Shown here: in pieces, positions 25,949 through 33,338 of the stretch
How positions within the stretch are numbered: position 1 is the stretch's first letter
Layout: each line of letters starts with the position of its first letter
The notes under the pieces: model-generated
Told to the model about the DNA's origin: nothing
Databases searched by the model: none
The model's input: the letters and a program-made list of their open reading frames with translations, nothing else
DNA from: an uncultured Porphyromonadaceae bacterium
Lineage (GTDB): Bacteria; Bacteroidota; Bacteroidia; Bacteroidales; Muribaculaceae
Assembly: GCA_902461565.1 (NCBI GenBank)
Contig: CABPYL010000033.1
Location: 1-34,727 of the forward strand
Length of the DNA: 34,727 nucleotides
Direction: 5' to 3'
Translations under genes and position numbers: made by a program

Positions 25949-26821
25949 ATGAGTTTAAACATCATTGTGCTTGCAAAGCAGGTTCCTGATACCCGCAATG
26001 TAGGCAAAGATGCCATGAAGGAAGACGGTACCATAAACCGCGCCGCCCTCCCCGCGATTTTCAATCCCGAGGATCTCAACGCTCTTGAGCAGGCCCTTCG
26101 GCTGAAAGAAACTCATCCAGGAAGCACAGTTACATTGCTTACTATGGGTCTGCCCCGCGCAGCTGAAATTGTCCGCGAGGCAATCTATCGCGGTGCCGAC
26201 AAAGGCATCGTACTTACCGACCGTGCACTCGGCGGCGCAGATACTCTGGCCACATCCTACTCGCTGGCTCAGGCTGTAAAGAAATATGCCGATTACGACC
26301 TTATCCTCGGCGGCCGTCAGGCTATCGACGGCGACACCGCTCAGGTTGGTCCTCAGATTGCCGAGAAGCTCGGTCTACCCCAGGTTACATACGCAGAGGA
26401 TATCCTCGAAGTTGCCAACGGTAAAATTAAGGTTGTCCGCCGTCTGGAACACGGTATCGAGACAGTAGAGGCTCCCCTCCCCTGTGTTGTTACCGTAAAC
26501 GGTTCGGCTGCCGAATGCCGCCCGCGCAACGCAAAGCGCGTCATGAAATTCAAACGCGCCGCATCGCCCAGCGAGCTTGCAAAGCTTCCCGAGAATGTAG
26601 CTGAAATGGTAAAGGCTAACCCCGACCTTCAGATTATGGAATGGGGCGCTGCATACGTCGATGCCGATCCCGAACAGATTGGTCTGGCAGGTTCTCCCAC
26701 AAAAGTAAAGACAGTAGAGAACGTTGTGTTCACCGCCAAAGACAGCCGACGTCTCGACAACAACGACGAGCAGATTGAAGAGCTGATCAAGGAACTCATT
26801 GTCAATCATACCATCGGCTAA
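25949..26821 (+). CDS. etfB: Electron transfer flavoprotein beta subunit (FixA family)
   Basis: Pairs with the alpha subunit to carry electrons to or from acyl-CoA dehydrogenases. 290 residues, slightly longer than classical EtfB of about 255. It begins with AKQVPDTRNV and contains NPEDLNALEQALRLKE, TDRALGGADTLATS (90-103) and GGRQAIDGDTAQVGPQ (121-136). The last two segments closely resemble the beta subunits of anaerobic, electron-bifurcating ETFs as I recall them. The C-terminal arm (EELIKELI) would wrap around the alpha subunit. etfA starts 34 bp downstream and the dehydrogenase gene follows, so the three are co-transcribed from the promoter at 25871. Confidence 0.94.
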   Translation: MSLNIIVLAKQVPDTRNVGKDAMKEDGTINRAALPAIFNPEDLNALEQALRLKETHPGSTVTLLTMGLPRAAEIVREAIYRGADKGIVLTDRALGGADTLATSYSLAQAVKKYADYDLILGGRQAIDGDTAQVGPQIAEKLGLPQVTYAEDILEVANGKIKVVRRLEHGIETVEAPLPCVVTVNGSAAECRPRNAKRVMKFKRAASPSELAKLPENVAEMVKANPDLQIMEWGAAYVDADPEQIGLAGSPTKVKTVENVVFTAKDSRRLDNNDEQIEELIKELIVNHTIG

Positions 26822-26855
26822 AGCAGCCCTTCTTCCAATTATTATCATTAAAACT

Positions 26856-27884
26856 ATGGCAGACAATAACAACCTCATAGTATATTGCGAATTTGACGAA
26901 GGCAAAATCGCAGACGTCAGCCTTGAGCTGCTTACAAAAGGCCGAGTGCTCGCCAACCGTCTTGGTGTCAAGCTCGAAGCAATTGTCATCGGCGACAAGC
27001 TCGACGGTGTAGAAAATCAGATTTTCCCCTATGGTGCCGATGTAGTTTACAAGGTTGCCGACGAAAAACTGTATCCCTATACATCCAACCCGCACGCTGC
27101 GGTTCTTATCAACCTGTTCCGTGAAATCAAACCGCAGGTTTGCCTGATGGGCGCCACTTGCATCGGCCGCGACCTCGGTCCCCGCGTAAGCTCGTGTCTC
27201 CACAGCGGTCTCACCGCCGACTGCACATCCCTTGAAATCGGAGACCACACCGACCCCAAGACCGGCAAGGAATATCACGACCTCCTATATCAGATCCGTC
27301 CCGCATTCGGCGGCAACATCGTTGCAACAATCGTAAACCCCGAATGCCGTCCGCAGATGGCAACCGTTCGCGAGGGGGTGATGAAAAAAGAAATCCTCGA
27401 TCCCGACCACAGAGGCGAAGTTATCGAGCTGGACGCCGCCAAATACACCGATCCCGCCGACTATATTGTCAAGATTATTGACCGCCACATCGAGAAATCG
27501 AAAGTGAACATCAAAAACTCCAGCATTATTGTTGCCGGTGGTTACGGCGTAGGCAGCAAAGAGAACTTCCAGCTGCTTTTCGACCTGGCCAACACTCTTG
27601 GCGGTGAAGTAGGCGCCTCCCGCGCCGCCGTAGATGCCGGATTTATCGAGCACGAACGTCAGATTGGCCAGACCGGTGTTACCGTGCGTCCCAAACTGTA
27701 TATCGCCTGTGGTATCTCCGGACAGATCCAGCACATCGCCGGTATGCAGGAAAGCTCGATTATCATCTCCATAAACAACGACCCCAACGCTCCCATCAAC
27801 TCGATCGCCGACTATGTAATCACCGGCGATATGGAGGATATCGTTCCAAAACTCATCAAGTATTACAAGAAAAACTCCAAGTAA
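26856..27884 (+). CDS. etfA: Electron transfer flavoprotein alpha subunit (FixB family)
   Basis: 342 residues, normal length. The N-terminal half is the pseudo-domain that packs on EtfB. The C-terminal FAD-binding domain has VAGGYGVGSKENF, the Arg/Ala loop GASRAAVDAG, and LYIACGISGQIQHIAG followed by SINNDPNAPI, the FAD pyrophosphate and ribityl contacts of the family. The frame is open to 26799, inside etfB, but the ATG at 26856 is chosen because the protein then starts MADNNNLIVYCE like its relatives. It lies 34 bp after etfB, and the acyl-CoA dehydrogenase begins 10 bp after its stop. Confidence 0.94.
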   Translation: MADNNNLIVYCEFDEGKIADVSLELLTKGRVLANRLGVKLEAIVIGDKLDGVENQIFPYGADVVYKVADEKLYPYTSNPHAAVLINLFREIKPQVCLMGATCIGRDLGPRVSSCLHSGLTADCTSLEIGDHTDPKTGKEYHDLLYQIRPAFGGNIVATIVNPECRPQMATVREGVMKKEILDPDHRGEVIELDAAKYTDPADYIVKIIDRHIEKSKVNIKNSSIIVAGGYGVGSKENFQLLFDLANTLGGEVGASRAAVDAGFIEHERQIGQTGVTVRPKLYIACGISGQIQHIAGMQESSIIISINNDPNAPINSIADYVITGDMEDIVPKLIKYYKKNSK

Positions 27885-27894
27885 GCGAAGCAAA

Positions 27895-29595
27895 ATGGCT
27901 AATTTCTATACTGACAATCCCGATCTGAAGCATCATCTCCACCATCCTCTGATGGAGAAGATTGTCGCCCTTAAGGAACGCGACTACACCGATGCTGCAA
28001 AATATGACTACGCGCCGACCGACTTCGCCGACGCAATGGACAACTACGAGCGCGTTCTCGAAATCGTAGGTGAAATCTGCGGTACTACCATTGCCGAAAA
28101 TGCCGAAAGTGTCGACCACGAGGGCGCTTCCTGCTCCGACGGCCGCGCACACTACGCTTCCGGTACCGTTCAGAACCTTGATGTATGTCGCAAGGCAGGT
28201 CTGATGGGTATGGCTATGCCACGCCGTTTCGGTGGCCTCAACTTCCCCATCACCCCCTATATCATGGCCGCCGACATAGTCAGCCGCGCCGATACAGGCT
28301 TCGAAAACCTCTGGGGGCTTCAGGACTGCGCCGAGACTCTATACGAATTCGGCAGCGAAGAACAGCACCAGAAATACATTCCCCGCGTTTGCGAGGGCGA
28401 GACCATGTCGATGGACCTTACAGAGCCCGACGCCGGTTCCGACCTGCAGAGCGTAATGCTCAAAGCCACACAGAAAGAGGACGGCACATGGGTTCTCAAC
28501 GGTGTTAAGCGTTTCATCACCAATGGCGACAGCGACATACATCTGGTGCTCGCACGCTCGGAAGAAGGCACAAAGGATGGTCGTGGCTTGTCCATGTTCA
28601 TCTACGACAAGCGCAACGGCGGTGTTACCGTACGCCGCATCGAAAACAAGATGGGTATCAAAGGCTCGCCCACATGCGAACTCGTTTACAAGAACGCACC
28701 CGCCGAACTTTGTGGTAACCGCCGTCTGGGCCTCATCAAATATGTGATGGCCCTCATGAACGGCGCCCGTCTTGGCATTGCCGCACAGAGCGTGGGCGTG
28801 AGCGAACTCGCATACCGCGAAGCACGCCAGTATGCCCTGGAGCGCCGTCAGTTCGGCAAAGCCATCATCGAATTCCCCGCTGTTTCCGAGATGCTCGCCA
28901 ACATGAAGGCAAAACTCGACGCTTCCCGTTGCCTGCTCTACGAAACCTCGCGTTTTGTGGACATGTACAAGATTTATGAGGACATTGCCCGCGAGCGCAA
29001 GCTTACTCCCGAGGAACGCACCGAAATGAAATACTACAGCAAGCTTGCCGACGCCCTCACTCCCCTTGCAAAAGGTCTCGGCAGCGAGTATTGCAACCAG
29101 AACGCATACGACTGCATCCAGATTCACGGCGGTTCCGGCTTCATGAAAGATTACGCATGTGAACGCATCTACCGTGACGCCCGTATCACCTCCATCTATG
29201 AAGGCACAACACAGCTGCAGGTAGTTGCCGCTATCCGCTACGTAACCACCGGCGCATACCTCGAACTTCTCAATAAGTATGCCGAAGAAGGATTCTCCGG
29301 AGAACTCGCACCTATGGCCGAGACGCTGAAGGGCCTCACCGCTCTCTTTGCCGAAGCTGTGGAGAAAGTTACCGCCGCTAACGACCAGCGTCTGCTCGAC
29401 TTCATGGCCCGTCGCCTCGTAGAAATGGCCGGTAGCCTGGTTATGTCTTACCTGATGCTCCTCTCCGCGAAAACCAACGAAAGCTTCACCGCATCCGCTA
29501 CCGTCTACACAAAACTGACGCAGGCTCTTTGCGAAAGCCACATCGAATTTATCCGTAACTTCAAGGTTGAACAGCTCGCCGCCTACGGCATCTGA
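27895..29595 (+). CDS. Acyl-CoA dehydrogenase family protein
   Basis: An FAD enzyme that interconverts acyl-CoA and enoyl-CoA, with the adjacent EtfAB as redox partner. 566 residues, longer than the usual 380 because of an N-terminal segment (about 1-60) and a C-terminal helical extension (about 450-566). The core shows MSMDLTEPDAGSDLQ, TNGDSDIHLVLARS and the flavin motif IQIHGGSGFMKDY. The probable catalytic base is Glu436 in SIYEGTTQLQ. The large size resembles members that work in short-chain or aromatic enoyl-CoA reduction in anaerobes, and the direction in vivo may be reductive. The substrate is unknown; no CoA-transferase, thiolase or hydratase gene is in the window to indicate it. Confidence 0.92.
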   Translation: MANFYTDNPDLKHHLHHPLMEKIVALKERDYTDAAKYDYAPTDFADAMDNYERVLEIVGEICGTTIAENAESVDHEGASCSDGRAHYASGTVQNLDVCRKAGLMGMAMPRRFGGLNFPITPYIMAADIVSRADTGFENLWGLQDCAETLYEFGSEEQHQKYIPRVCEGETMSMDLTEPDAGSDLQSVMLKATQKEDGTWVLNGVKRFITNGDSDIHLVLARSEEGTKDGRGLSMFIYDKRNGGVTVRRIENKMGIKGSPTCELVYKNAPAELCGNRRLGLIKYVMALMNGARLGIAAQSVGVSELAYREARQYALERRQFGKAIIEFPAVSEMLANMKAKLDASRCLLYETSRFVDMYKIYEDIARERKLTPEERTEMKYYSKLADALTPLAKGLGSEYCNQNAYDCIQIHGGSGFMKDYACERIYRDARITSIYEGTTQLQVVAAIRYVTTGAYLELLNKYAEEGFSGELAPMAETLKGLTALFAEAVEKVTAANDQRLLDFMARRLVEMAGSLVMSYLMLLSAKTNESFTASATVYTKLTQALCESHIEFIRNFKVEQLAAYGI

Positions 29596-29614
29596 TTCGT
29601 CCCGTACCATACAC

Positions 29615-29650
29615 AGCAGGCTGCGTCTATCATAGGCGCAGCCTGCTTTT
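29615..29650 (+). terminator. Terminator after the ETF/acyl-CoA dehydrogenase operon
   Basis: AGCAGGCTGCG (29615-29625) pairs perfectly with CGCAGCCTGCT (29637-29647) across an 11-nt loop and is followed by a T run. It begins 20 bp after the dehydrogenase stop. Confidence 0.88.
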
Positions 29651-29713
29651 CTATCGCCAGGAAAATTTTTCAGGAATTTGTGTAGAGGTGTCGTTATTCT
29701 CCTAAAAATTTAC

Positions 29714-29721
29714 TAACTTTG
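29714..29721 (+). promoter_or_regulatory. Probable -7 element of the HU-like/SPOR gene
   Basis: TAACTTTG, a consensus -7 box, 8 bp before the ATG at 29730. No TTTG is found at the expected upstream distance. The short distance implies a very short or nearly absent leader. Confidence 0.45.
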
Positions 29722-29729
29722 TAGAACGA

Positions 29730-30701
29730 ATGAACGAGACAAAACGTCATATTACCTATTTGCTTGAGAACCGAGGAATTGTCGGAATTCCCGGCATAGG
29801 GACATTTACATGCCACCGCCGCCCGGCATCGTTCGATGGCGTGCGCCTGCTTCCGCCAGGGACCACCGTGGCGTTCGAATGCGACGCAGAAAATGGAGAT
29901 GACGTTGACCTGCAACATTCTGTAATGCTCCGTTCCGGTATAGACAGCGAGCAGGCTTTCGCTACCATCCAGCAAGGTATCGGGGACATACGCCACGACC
30001 TGAACTTCAAAGGAGAATCGAATATCGATGAAATAGGAACTATCCGACAGAATGAAGGCGTGCTCTCGTTCGAACAAAACAGTGGATGGAGCGGTCCCGT
30101 ATTCTCCTACCCGGAAATCTCCCTCGAACCGATCAACGTCAATAAGGAAGAATCCTCGACCGCAGACGAAAATGAAATGGAACTGCGTCGCCAACGCATG
30201 ATGCGGTCGCTGCGCCGGACTGCCTCCAGTGCTGCAGCAATAGCCGTGTTCGCATTCCTCACATTTATAATTGCCCAACTACCGAGAGGAGGACACAATA
30301 ATTCCACACAGGCCTCTTTCGGCATCGAACAGTCGCAACCCGTTACCACTTTTGCAACTACAAATCCTGCTTCTCGCGGCAACGAATCGCTGATACTGAT
30401 ATTCAATACTCCTGCCGACGCATCTTCGGAAGTTGTTTACGACAAAACCCCGGAAGAAACCGTTATAGCCGAACAAAACGCGTATTCCGACCGTTATTGT
30501 CTTGTAGTGGCCTCTCTGGCAAACAGCGACGAAGCCGCACGCTATATGGCTAACGCTCCTGCCAACATAAAAATGCTCCAGAAAGACGGTCGCTACCGCG
30601 CATATATCATGGAAGCAGCAACCGCTGAAGAACTGATGCAGAAAGCCAAGGCCGCCGACATTTATAACACCTATCCGTCCGCGTGGGTATGCCGGAAGTG
30701 A
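29730..30701 (+). CDS. HU-like (CCDC81-type) N-domain, membrane segment and SPOR domain protein
   Basis: 323 residues. Residues 1-130 resemble the paired HU-CCDC81 bacterial domains: the start MNETKRHITYLLENRGIVGIPGIGTF, with the GIGTF turn, and a second unit near 66-118 (DIRHDLNFKG ... IDEIGTIRQNEGVLSFEQ). After an acidic linker and a basic stretch (ELRRQRMMRSLRR, 151-163) comes one membrane helix at about 167-184. A low-complexity linker leads to a C-terminal SPOR domain (about 255-321, YCLVVASLANSDEAARYM ... YPSAWVC), which binds denuded septal peptidoglycan. The predicted topology is HU-like domain inside and SPOR outside, linking the division site with whatever the inner domain binds. 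Its function is not established. It is a single gene with terminator-like stems on both sides. Confidence 0.82.
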   Translation: MNETKRHITYLLENRGIVGIPGIGTFTCHRRPASFDGVRLLPPGTTVAFECDAENGDDVDLQHSVMLRSGIDSEQAFATIQQGIGDIRHDLNFKGESNIDEIGTIRQNEGVLSFEQNSGWSGPVFSYPEISLEPINVNKEESSTADENEMELRRQRMMRSLRRTASSAAAIAVFAFLTFIIAQLPRGGHNNSTQASFGIEQSQPVTTFATTNPASRGNESLILIFNTPADASSEVVYDKTPEETVIAEQNAYSDRYCLVVASLANSDEAARYMANAPANIKMLQKDGRYRAYIMEAATAEELMQKAKAADIYNTYPSAWVCRK

Positions 30702-30704
30702 TTC

Positions 30705-30744
30705 GGCGAAAGATGCGGACTATTGTTTAATCTTCGCCTCTTTT
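30705..30744 (+). terminator. Possible terminator after the HU-like/SPOR gene
   Basis: GGCGAAAGAT (30705-30714) pairs with ATCTTCGCC (30730-30738) with one bulged base around a 15-nt loop, followed by TCTTTT. It starts 4 bp after the stop and ends 4 bp before the nitroreductase gene. Confidence 0.5.
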
Positions 30745-30747
30745 AAT

Positions 30748-31290
30748 ATGACACTTCACGAACTGTTACTCCAGCGCCACAGTATCCGCCGGTATACCGA
30801 ACAACCTATCAATCCCGAAGACGTAAAAACTATACTTGAGGCAGCTTTGCTCGCGCCCACATCCAAAAATGCCCGCAGTTGGGAATTTGTCGTAGTAGAC
30901 GACCGCGAAGTTCTGCGCAAGCTCGAGCACATGAAACCTTCTTATGCCACAGGTCTTTCCTCCGCTCCGCTCGCCGTTGTAGTTACAACCGACCCGGAAA
31001 AGAGCGAAGCTTACATCGAAGACGCCACATGCGCCGCAATGTTCATGCACCTGCAGGCAGCTGCACTCGGTCTTGGTTCCTGCTGGATTCAGGTACGCGG
31101 TCGTGATACAGCCGACAACGAACCTTCCGAAAACTACGTACGCGAAATGCTCGGTATTCCCAACAAGATGGTCGTGGAGTGCATCATGACTTTCGGATAT
31201 TCCGCTGAAACACGCAAGCCCGTCGACCCGTCCAAGCTAAAATGGGAGAAAGTCCATTTAGGCACCTGGAACAACGGGGAGGAAGAATGA
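30748..31290 (+). CDS. Nitroreductase family protein
   Basis: A 180-residue FMN-dependent oxidoreductase without a signal peptide, so cytoplasmic. It opens LLLQRHSIRRYTEQPI, the usual FMN phosphate-binding start, then LLAPTSKNARSWEFVVVDD, an AALGLGSCWIQVRG segment, and a C-terminal GYSAE/KP turn. The natural substrate is not predictable; relatives reduce nitroaromatics, quinones or flavins. Its stop overlaps the next gene start at the ATGATG/TGATG junction (31287-31292), so it is translationally coupled to the DUF2520 protein. It is clearly different from the lipoprotein-type nitroreductase at 744. Confidence 0.9.
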   Translation: MTLHELLLQRHSIRRYTEQPINPEDVKTILEAALLAPTSKNARSWEFVVVDDREVLRKLEHMKPSYATGLSSAPLAVVVTTDPEKSEAYIEDATCAAMFMHLQAAALGLGSCWIQVRGRDTADNEPSENYVREMLGIPNKMVVECIMTFGYSAETRKPVDPSKLKWEKVHLGTWNNGEEE

Positions 31291-32066
31291 TGGTACGCGA
31301 TATTGTTCTGGCCGGTACGGGCAATGTCGCTTCGCATATTGCCAGCGCACTTGCAGATCGGATTGCAGCGGTTTGTTCGCGCACAGCCGATCATGCCAGG
31401 GAACTCGCGCAGGCAAATAGCATTCCTGCATGGGGCTCTTTGACCGATATTGCATCTTTCAAACCAACAATCGTCATTATCAGTGTAGCCGACAATGCCA
31501 TTGACAATGTCGTGGAAACCATAGGCCATATAGACTCCGAGCCGCTTGTCGTGCATACGTCAGGCACAGTGCTAAAGGAACAACTTGCCCCGATAAGCCC
31601 GCGAACAGGCGTACTTTACCCATTGCAAACGTTCTCTAAGAACACGTTCGTCGATATGGCCTGCGTACCGTTCTTCACCGAGGCTGCCGTCGTTGGTGAT
31701 TATGATATTCTTGACAGCGTCGCCTCCGTTATTTCGGCTACAGTACACCATGCCGACGCTCACCAGCGTTCAAAACTGCATATTGCAGGCGTCTTTTCAT
31801 CCAATTTCATTGTAGAGATGCTGGATATAGCAGGAAAGGTTCTCGCCAAGGAGAATTACCCTTTGGAAACGATTCGTCCACTGGTGGAAGCTACCGTTGC
31901 CAAAGTATTTGCTATCGGGCCACACGATGCTCTCACTGGACCCGCCAAGCGAGGCGACAAAGCGGTGATAGAAGCCCAACGTACCGCACTCGATAATGAT
32001 TTGCAGAAAATTTACGATTCGATTTCAGATTATATTATAAAGACACACAATGTGTGTCTCAAATGA
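31290..32066 (+). CDS. Rossmann-like / DUF2520 domain protein
   Basis: 258 residues. The N-terminal half is a Rossmann domain opening MVRDIVLAGTGNVASHIA, with the dinucleotide-binding G-T-G-N-V-A at residues 9-14, followed by HTSGTV and GVLYPLQTFSK. The C-terminal half is the helical DUF2520 domain (HIAGVFSSNFIVEML, LTGPAKRGD). The fold is that of 6-phosphogluconate- and ketopantoate-reductase-like dehydrogenases, so an NAD(P)-dependent reductase is likely, but no substrate is known. The frame is open to 31242; the ATG at 31290 is preferred because it stands 7 bp after GGGAGG, with 31287 as an alternative. It is followed by kdsC after 3 bp. Confidence 0.85.
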   Translation: MVRDIVLAGTGNVASHIASALADRIAAVCSRTADHARELAQANSIPAWGSLTDIASFKPTIVIISVADNAIDNVVETIGHIDSEPLVVHTSGTVLKEQLAPISPRTGVLYPLQTFSKNTFVDMACVPFFTEAAVVGDYDILDSVASVISATVHHADAHQRSKLHIAGVFSSNFIVEMLDIAGKVLAKENYPLETIRPLVEATVAKVFAIGPHDALTGPAKRGDKAVIEAQRTALDNDLQKIYDSISDYIIKTHNVCLK

Positions 32067-32069
32067 GAG

Positions 32070-32594
32070 ATGAGCAGAATAGATTATCCATTGTCCAAAA
32101 TACGCGGCATCGCCTTCGATGTGGACGGTGTGCTGTCTCCCGCCGTGGTGCCGATGGACGATAATGGAATTCCCAGACGAATGGCAAACCTTCGCGACGG
32201 ATTTGCAATTGTAACTGCCGTGAAGGCCGGCGTGCATATCGCCCTTATTTCCGGTGCCGACACACCGGCAGTGCGCGCGCGTTTCAGAAATATGGGCGTT
32301 ACCGACCAGTACCTTGGTACCGGCAACAAACTCGAATGGCTCAACGACTGGATGGCCAAATACAACCTCGCACCCGAAGAAGTAGCATACTGCGGCGATG
32401 ATATCCCCGACCTCGAGCCAATGAAAACCGTTGGGCTCGCTGTTGCTCCGCGCGACGCCGCTCCGCAGATAAAAGCCGTTGCCCGCTACATTACAAGCGC
32501 CAACGGCGGCTACGGCGTGGCTCGTGAACTTCTCGAAGAACTTCTTATCGTCCGCGGCGTATGGCCGCAGCAAGGCAAAGCATTCGGACAATGA
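32070..32594 (+). CDS. kdsC: KdsC-like HAD phosphatase (3-deoxy-D-manno-octulosonate 8-phosphate phosphatase)
   Basis: 174 residues, the size of the cap-less C0 HAD phosphatases to which KdsC belongs. KdsC dephosphorylates KDO-8-phosphate in making the lipopolysaccharide inner-core sugar KDO. Motif I is FDVDGVLS with Asp17 and Asp19, motif II is ISG at 60-62, Lys87 (GTGNKLEW) serves as motif III, and motif IV is CGDDIPDLE at 108-116. The C-terminal tail SANGGYGVARELLEELL is typical of KdsC tetramers. The gene lies 3 bp after the DUF2520 gene and its stop overlaps the maf start by 4 bp. Other C0 HAD enzymes, such as the phosphatase domain of NeuA-like proteins, are an alternative; no KDO gene is adjacent. 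Confidence 0.82.
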   Translation: MSRIDYPLSKIRGIAFDVDGVLSPAVVPMDDNGIPRRMANLRDGFAIVTAVKAGVHIALISGADTPAVRARFRNMGVTDQYLGTGNKLEWLNDWMAKYNLAPEEVAYCGDDIPDLEPMKTVGLAVAPRDAAPQIKAVARYITSANGGYGVARELLEELLIVRGVWPQQGKAFGQ

Positions 32595-33253
32595 CACACC
32601 ATCTTGATTTCAACCTGCGCACAGCCCCCGCAGGAGTGCCGGAAATTCTTCCTCCGCTACCCTCTCCGGCCCTCAAAAACAAGAACATCCTGCTGGCAAG
32701 CAACTCGCCCAGGCGCCGCGAACTGTTGGGGATGATTCTTCCGGCATTCGATATCGTTACATCCAAAAACGTGAAAGAGACATATCCGTCTGACCTCGAA
32801 CCAACAAATGTTCCGGCTTACCTCTCACGTCTGAAAGCCGAAGCTTACAACGATATCCTGCAACCCAACGAACTGATAATTACGGCCGATACTGTCGTTA
32901 TACTCGATGGCAAAATACTCGGCAAGCCCAAGAATTCCGGAGAGGCCGAAGACATGCTGAAGCATCTGCAGAACAATACCCATACCGTGGTTACCGGCGT
33001 TACCCTGACGTCGCTCGAAGGTCTGAAGCAAGATACTTTCAGTGTGGCCACTGATGTTACCTTCGGCCCGCTTACCGACGAGGAGATTGCCACATACGTC
33101 GAGCTTTATAAACCATTGGATAAGGCCGGTGGCTACGGAATCCAGGAATGGGTGGGCGGAGCTGCCATAGAGGGCATAAACGGCTGTTTCTATAATGTGA
33201 TGGGGCTCCCCCTGCACGCACTCTACCGGCATCTGAAAAAATTCTTCTCGTAA
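32591..33253 (+). CDS. maf: Maf-like nucleoside triphosphate pyrophosphatase
   Basis: Hydrolyses non-canonical or pyrimidine nucleoside triphosphates to the monophosphate, as a house-cleaning enzyme. 220 residues; the Maf core starts at about residue 33 with ASNSPRRRELL, then ITADTVVIL with Asp100 as the probable metal ligand, and ends with DKAGGYGIQEW and NVMGLPLHALYRHL. The dTTP/UTP-type (YhdE-like) subgroup is likelier than YceF from the AGGYGIQ segment, but this is not certain. A 32-residue extension precedes the core, longer than usual. Its ATG overlaps the kdsC stop (ATGA), which supports this start; the frame is also open to 32561. Confidence 0.9.
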   Translation: MTHHLDFNLRTAPAGVPEILPPLPSPALKNKNILLASNSPRRRELLGMILPAFDIVTSKNVKETYPSDLEPTNVPAYLSRLKAEAYNDILQPNELIITADTVVILDGKILGKPKNSGEAEDMLKHLQNNTHTVVTGVTLTSLEGLKQDTFSVATDVTFGPLTDEEIATYVELYKPLDKAGGYGIQEWVGGAAIEGINGCFYNVMGLPLHALYRHLKKFFS

Positions 33254-33277
33254 ACGTTCGCGTACACAGAAACAATG

Positions 33278-33318
33278 ACAGCGCTTTTTCAAACTTTGGA
33301 AAGGCGCTGTTTGTTTTT
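33278..33318 (+). terminator. Terminator after maf
   Basis: ACAGCGC (33278-33284) pairs with GCGCTGT (33304-33310), extended inward by T/A pairs, and is followed by TTGTTTTTAT. It ends the nitroreductase-DUF2520-kdsC-maf unit. Confidence 0.85.
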
Positions 33319-33338
33319 ATTGCATTATCATCACGTTT

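Noticed and set aside
28339..29610. 423-codon minus-strand frame opposite the acyl-CoA dehydrogenase gene
   Set aside because: Antisense shadow of a well-supported gene, and it crosses into the intergenic region near the terminator.
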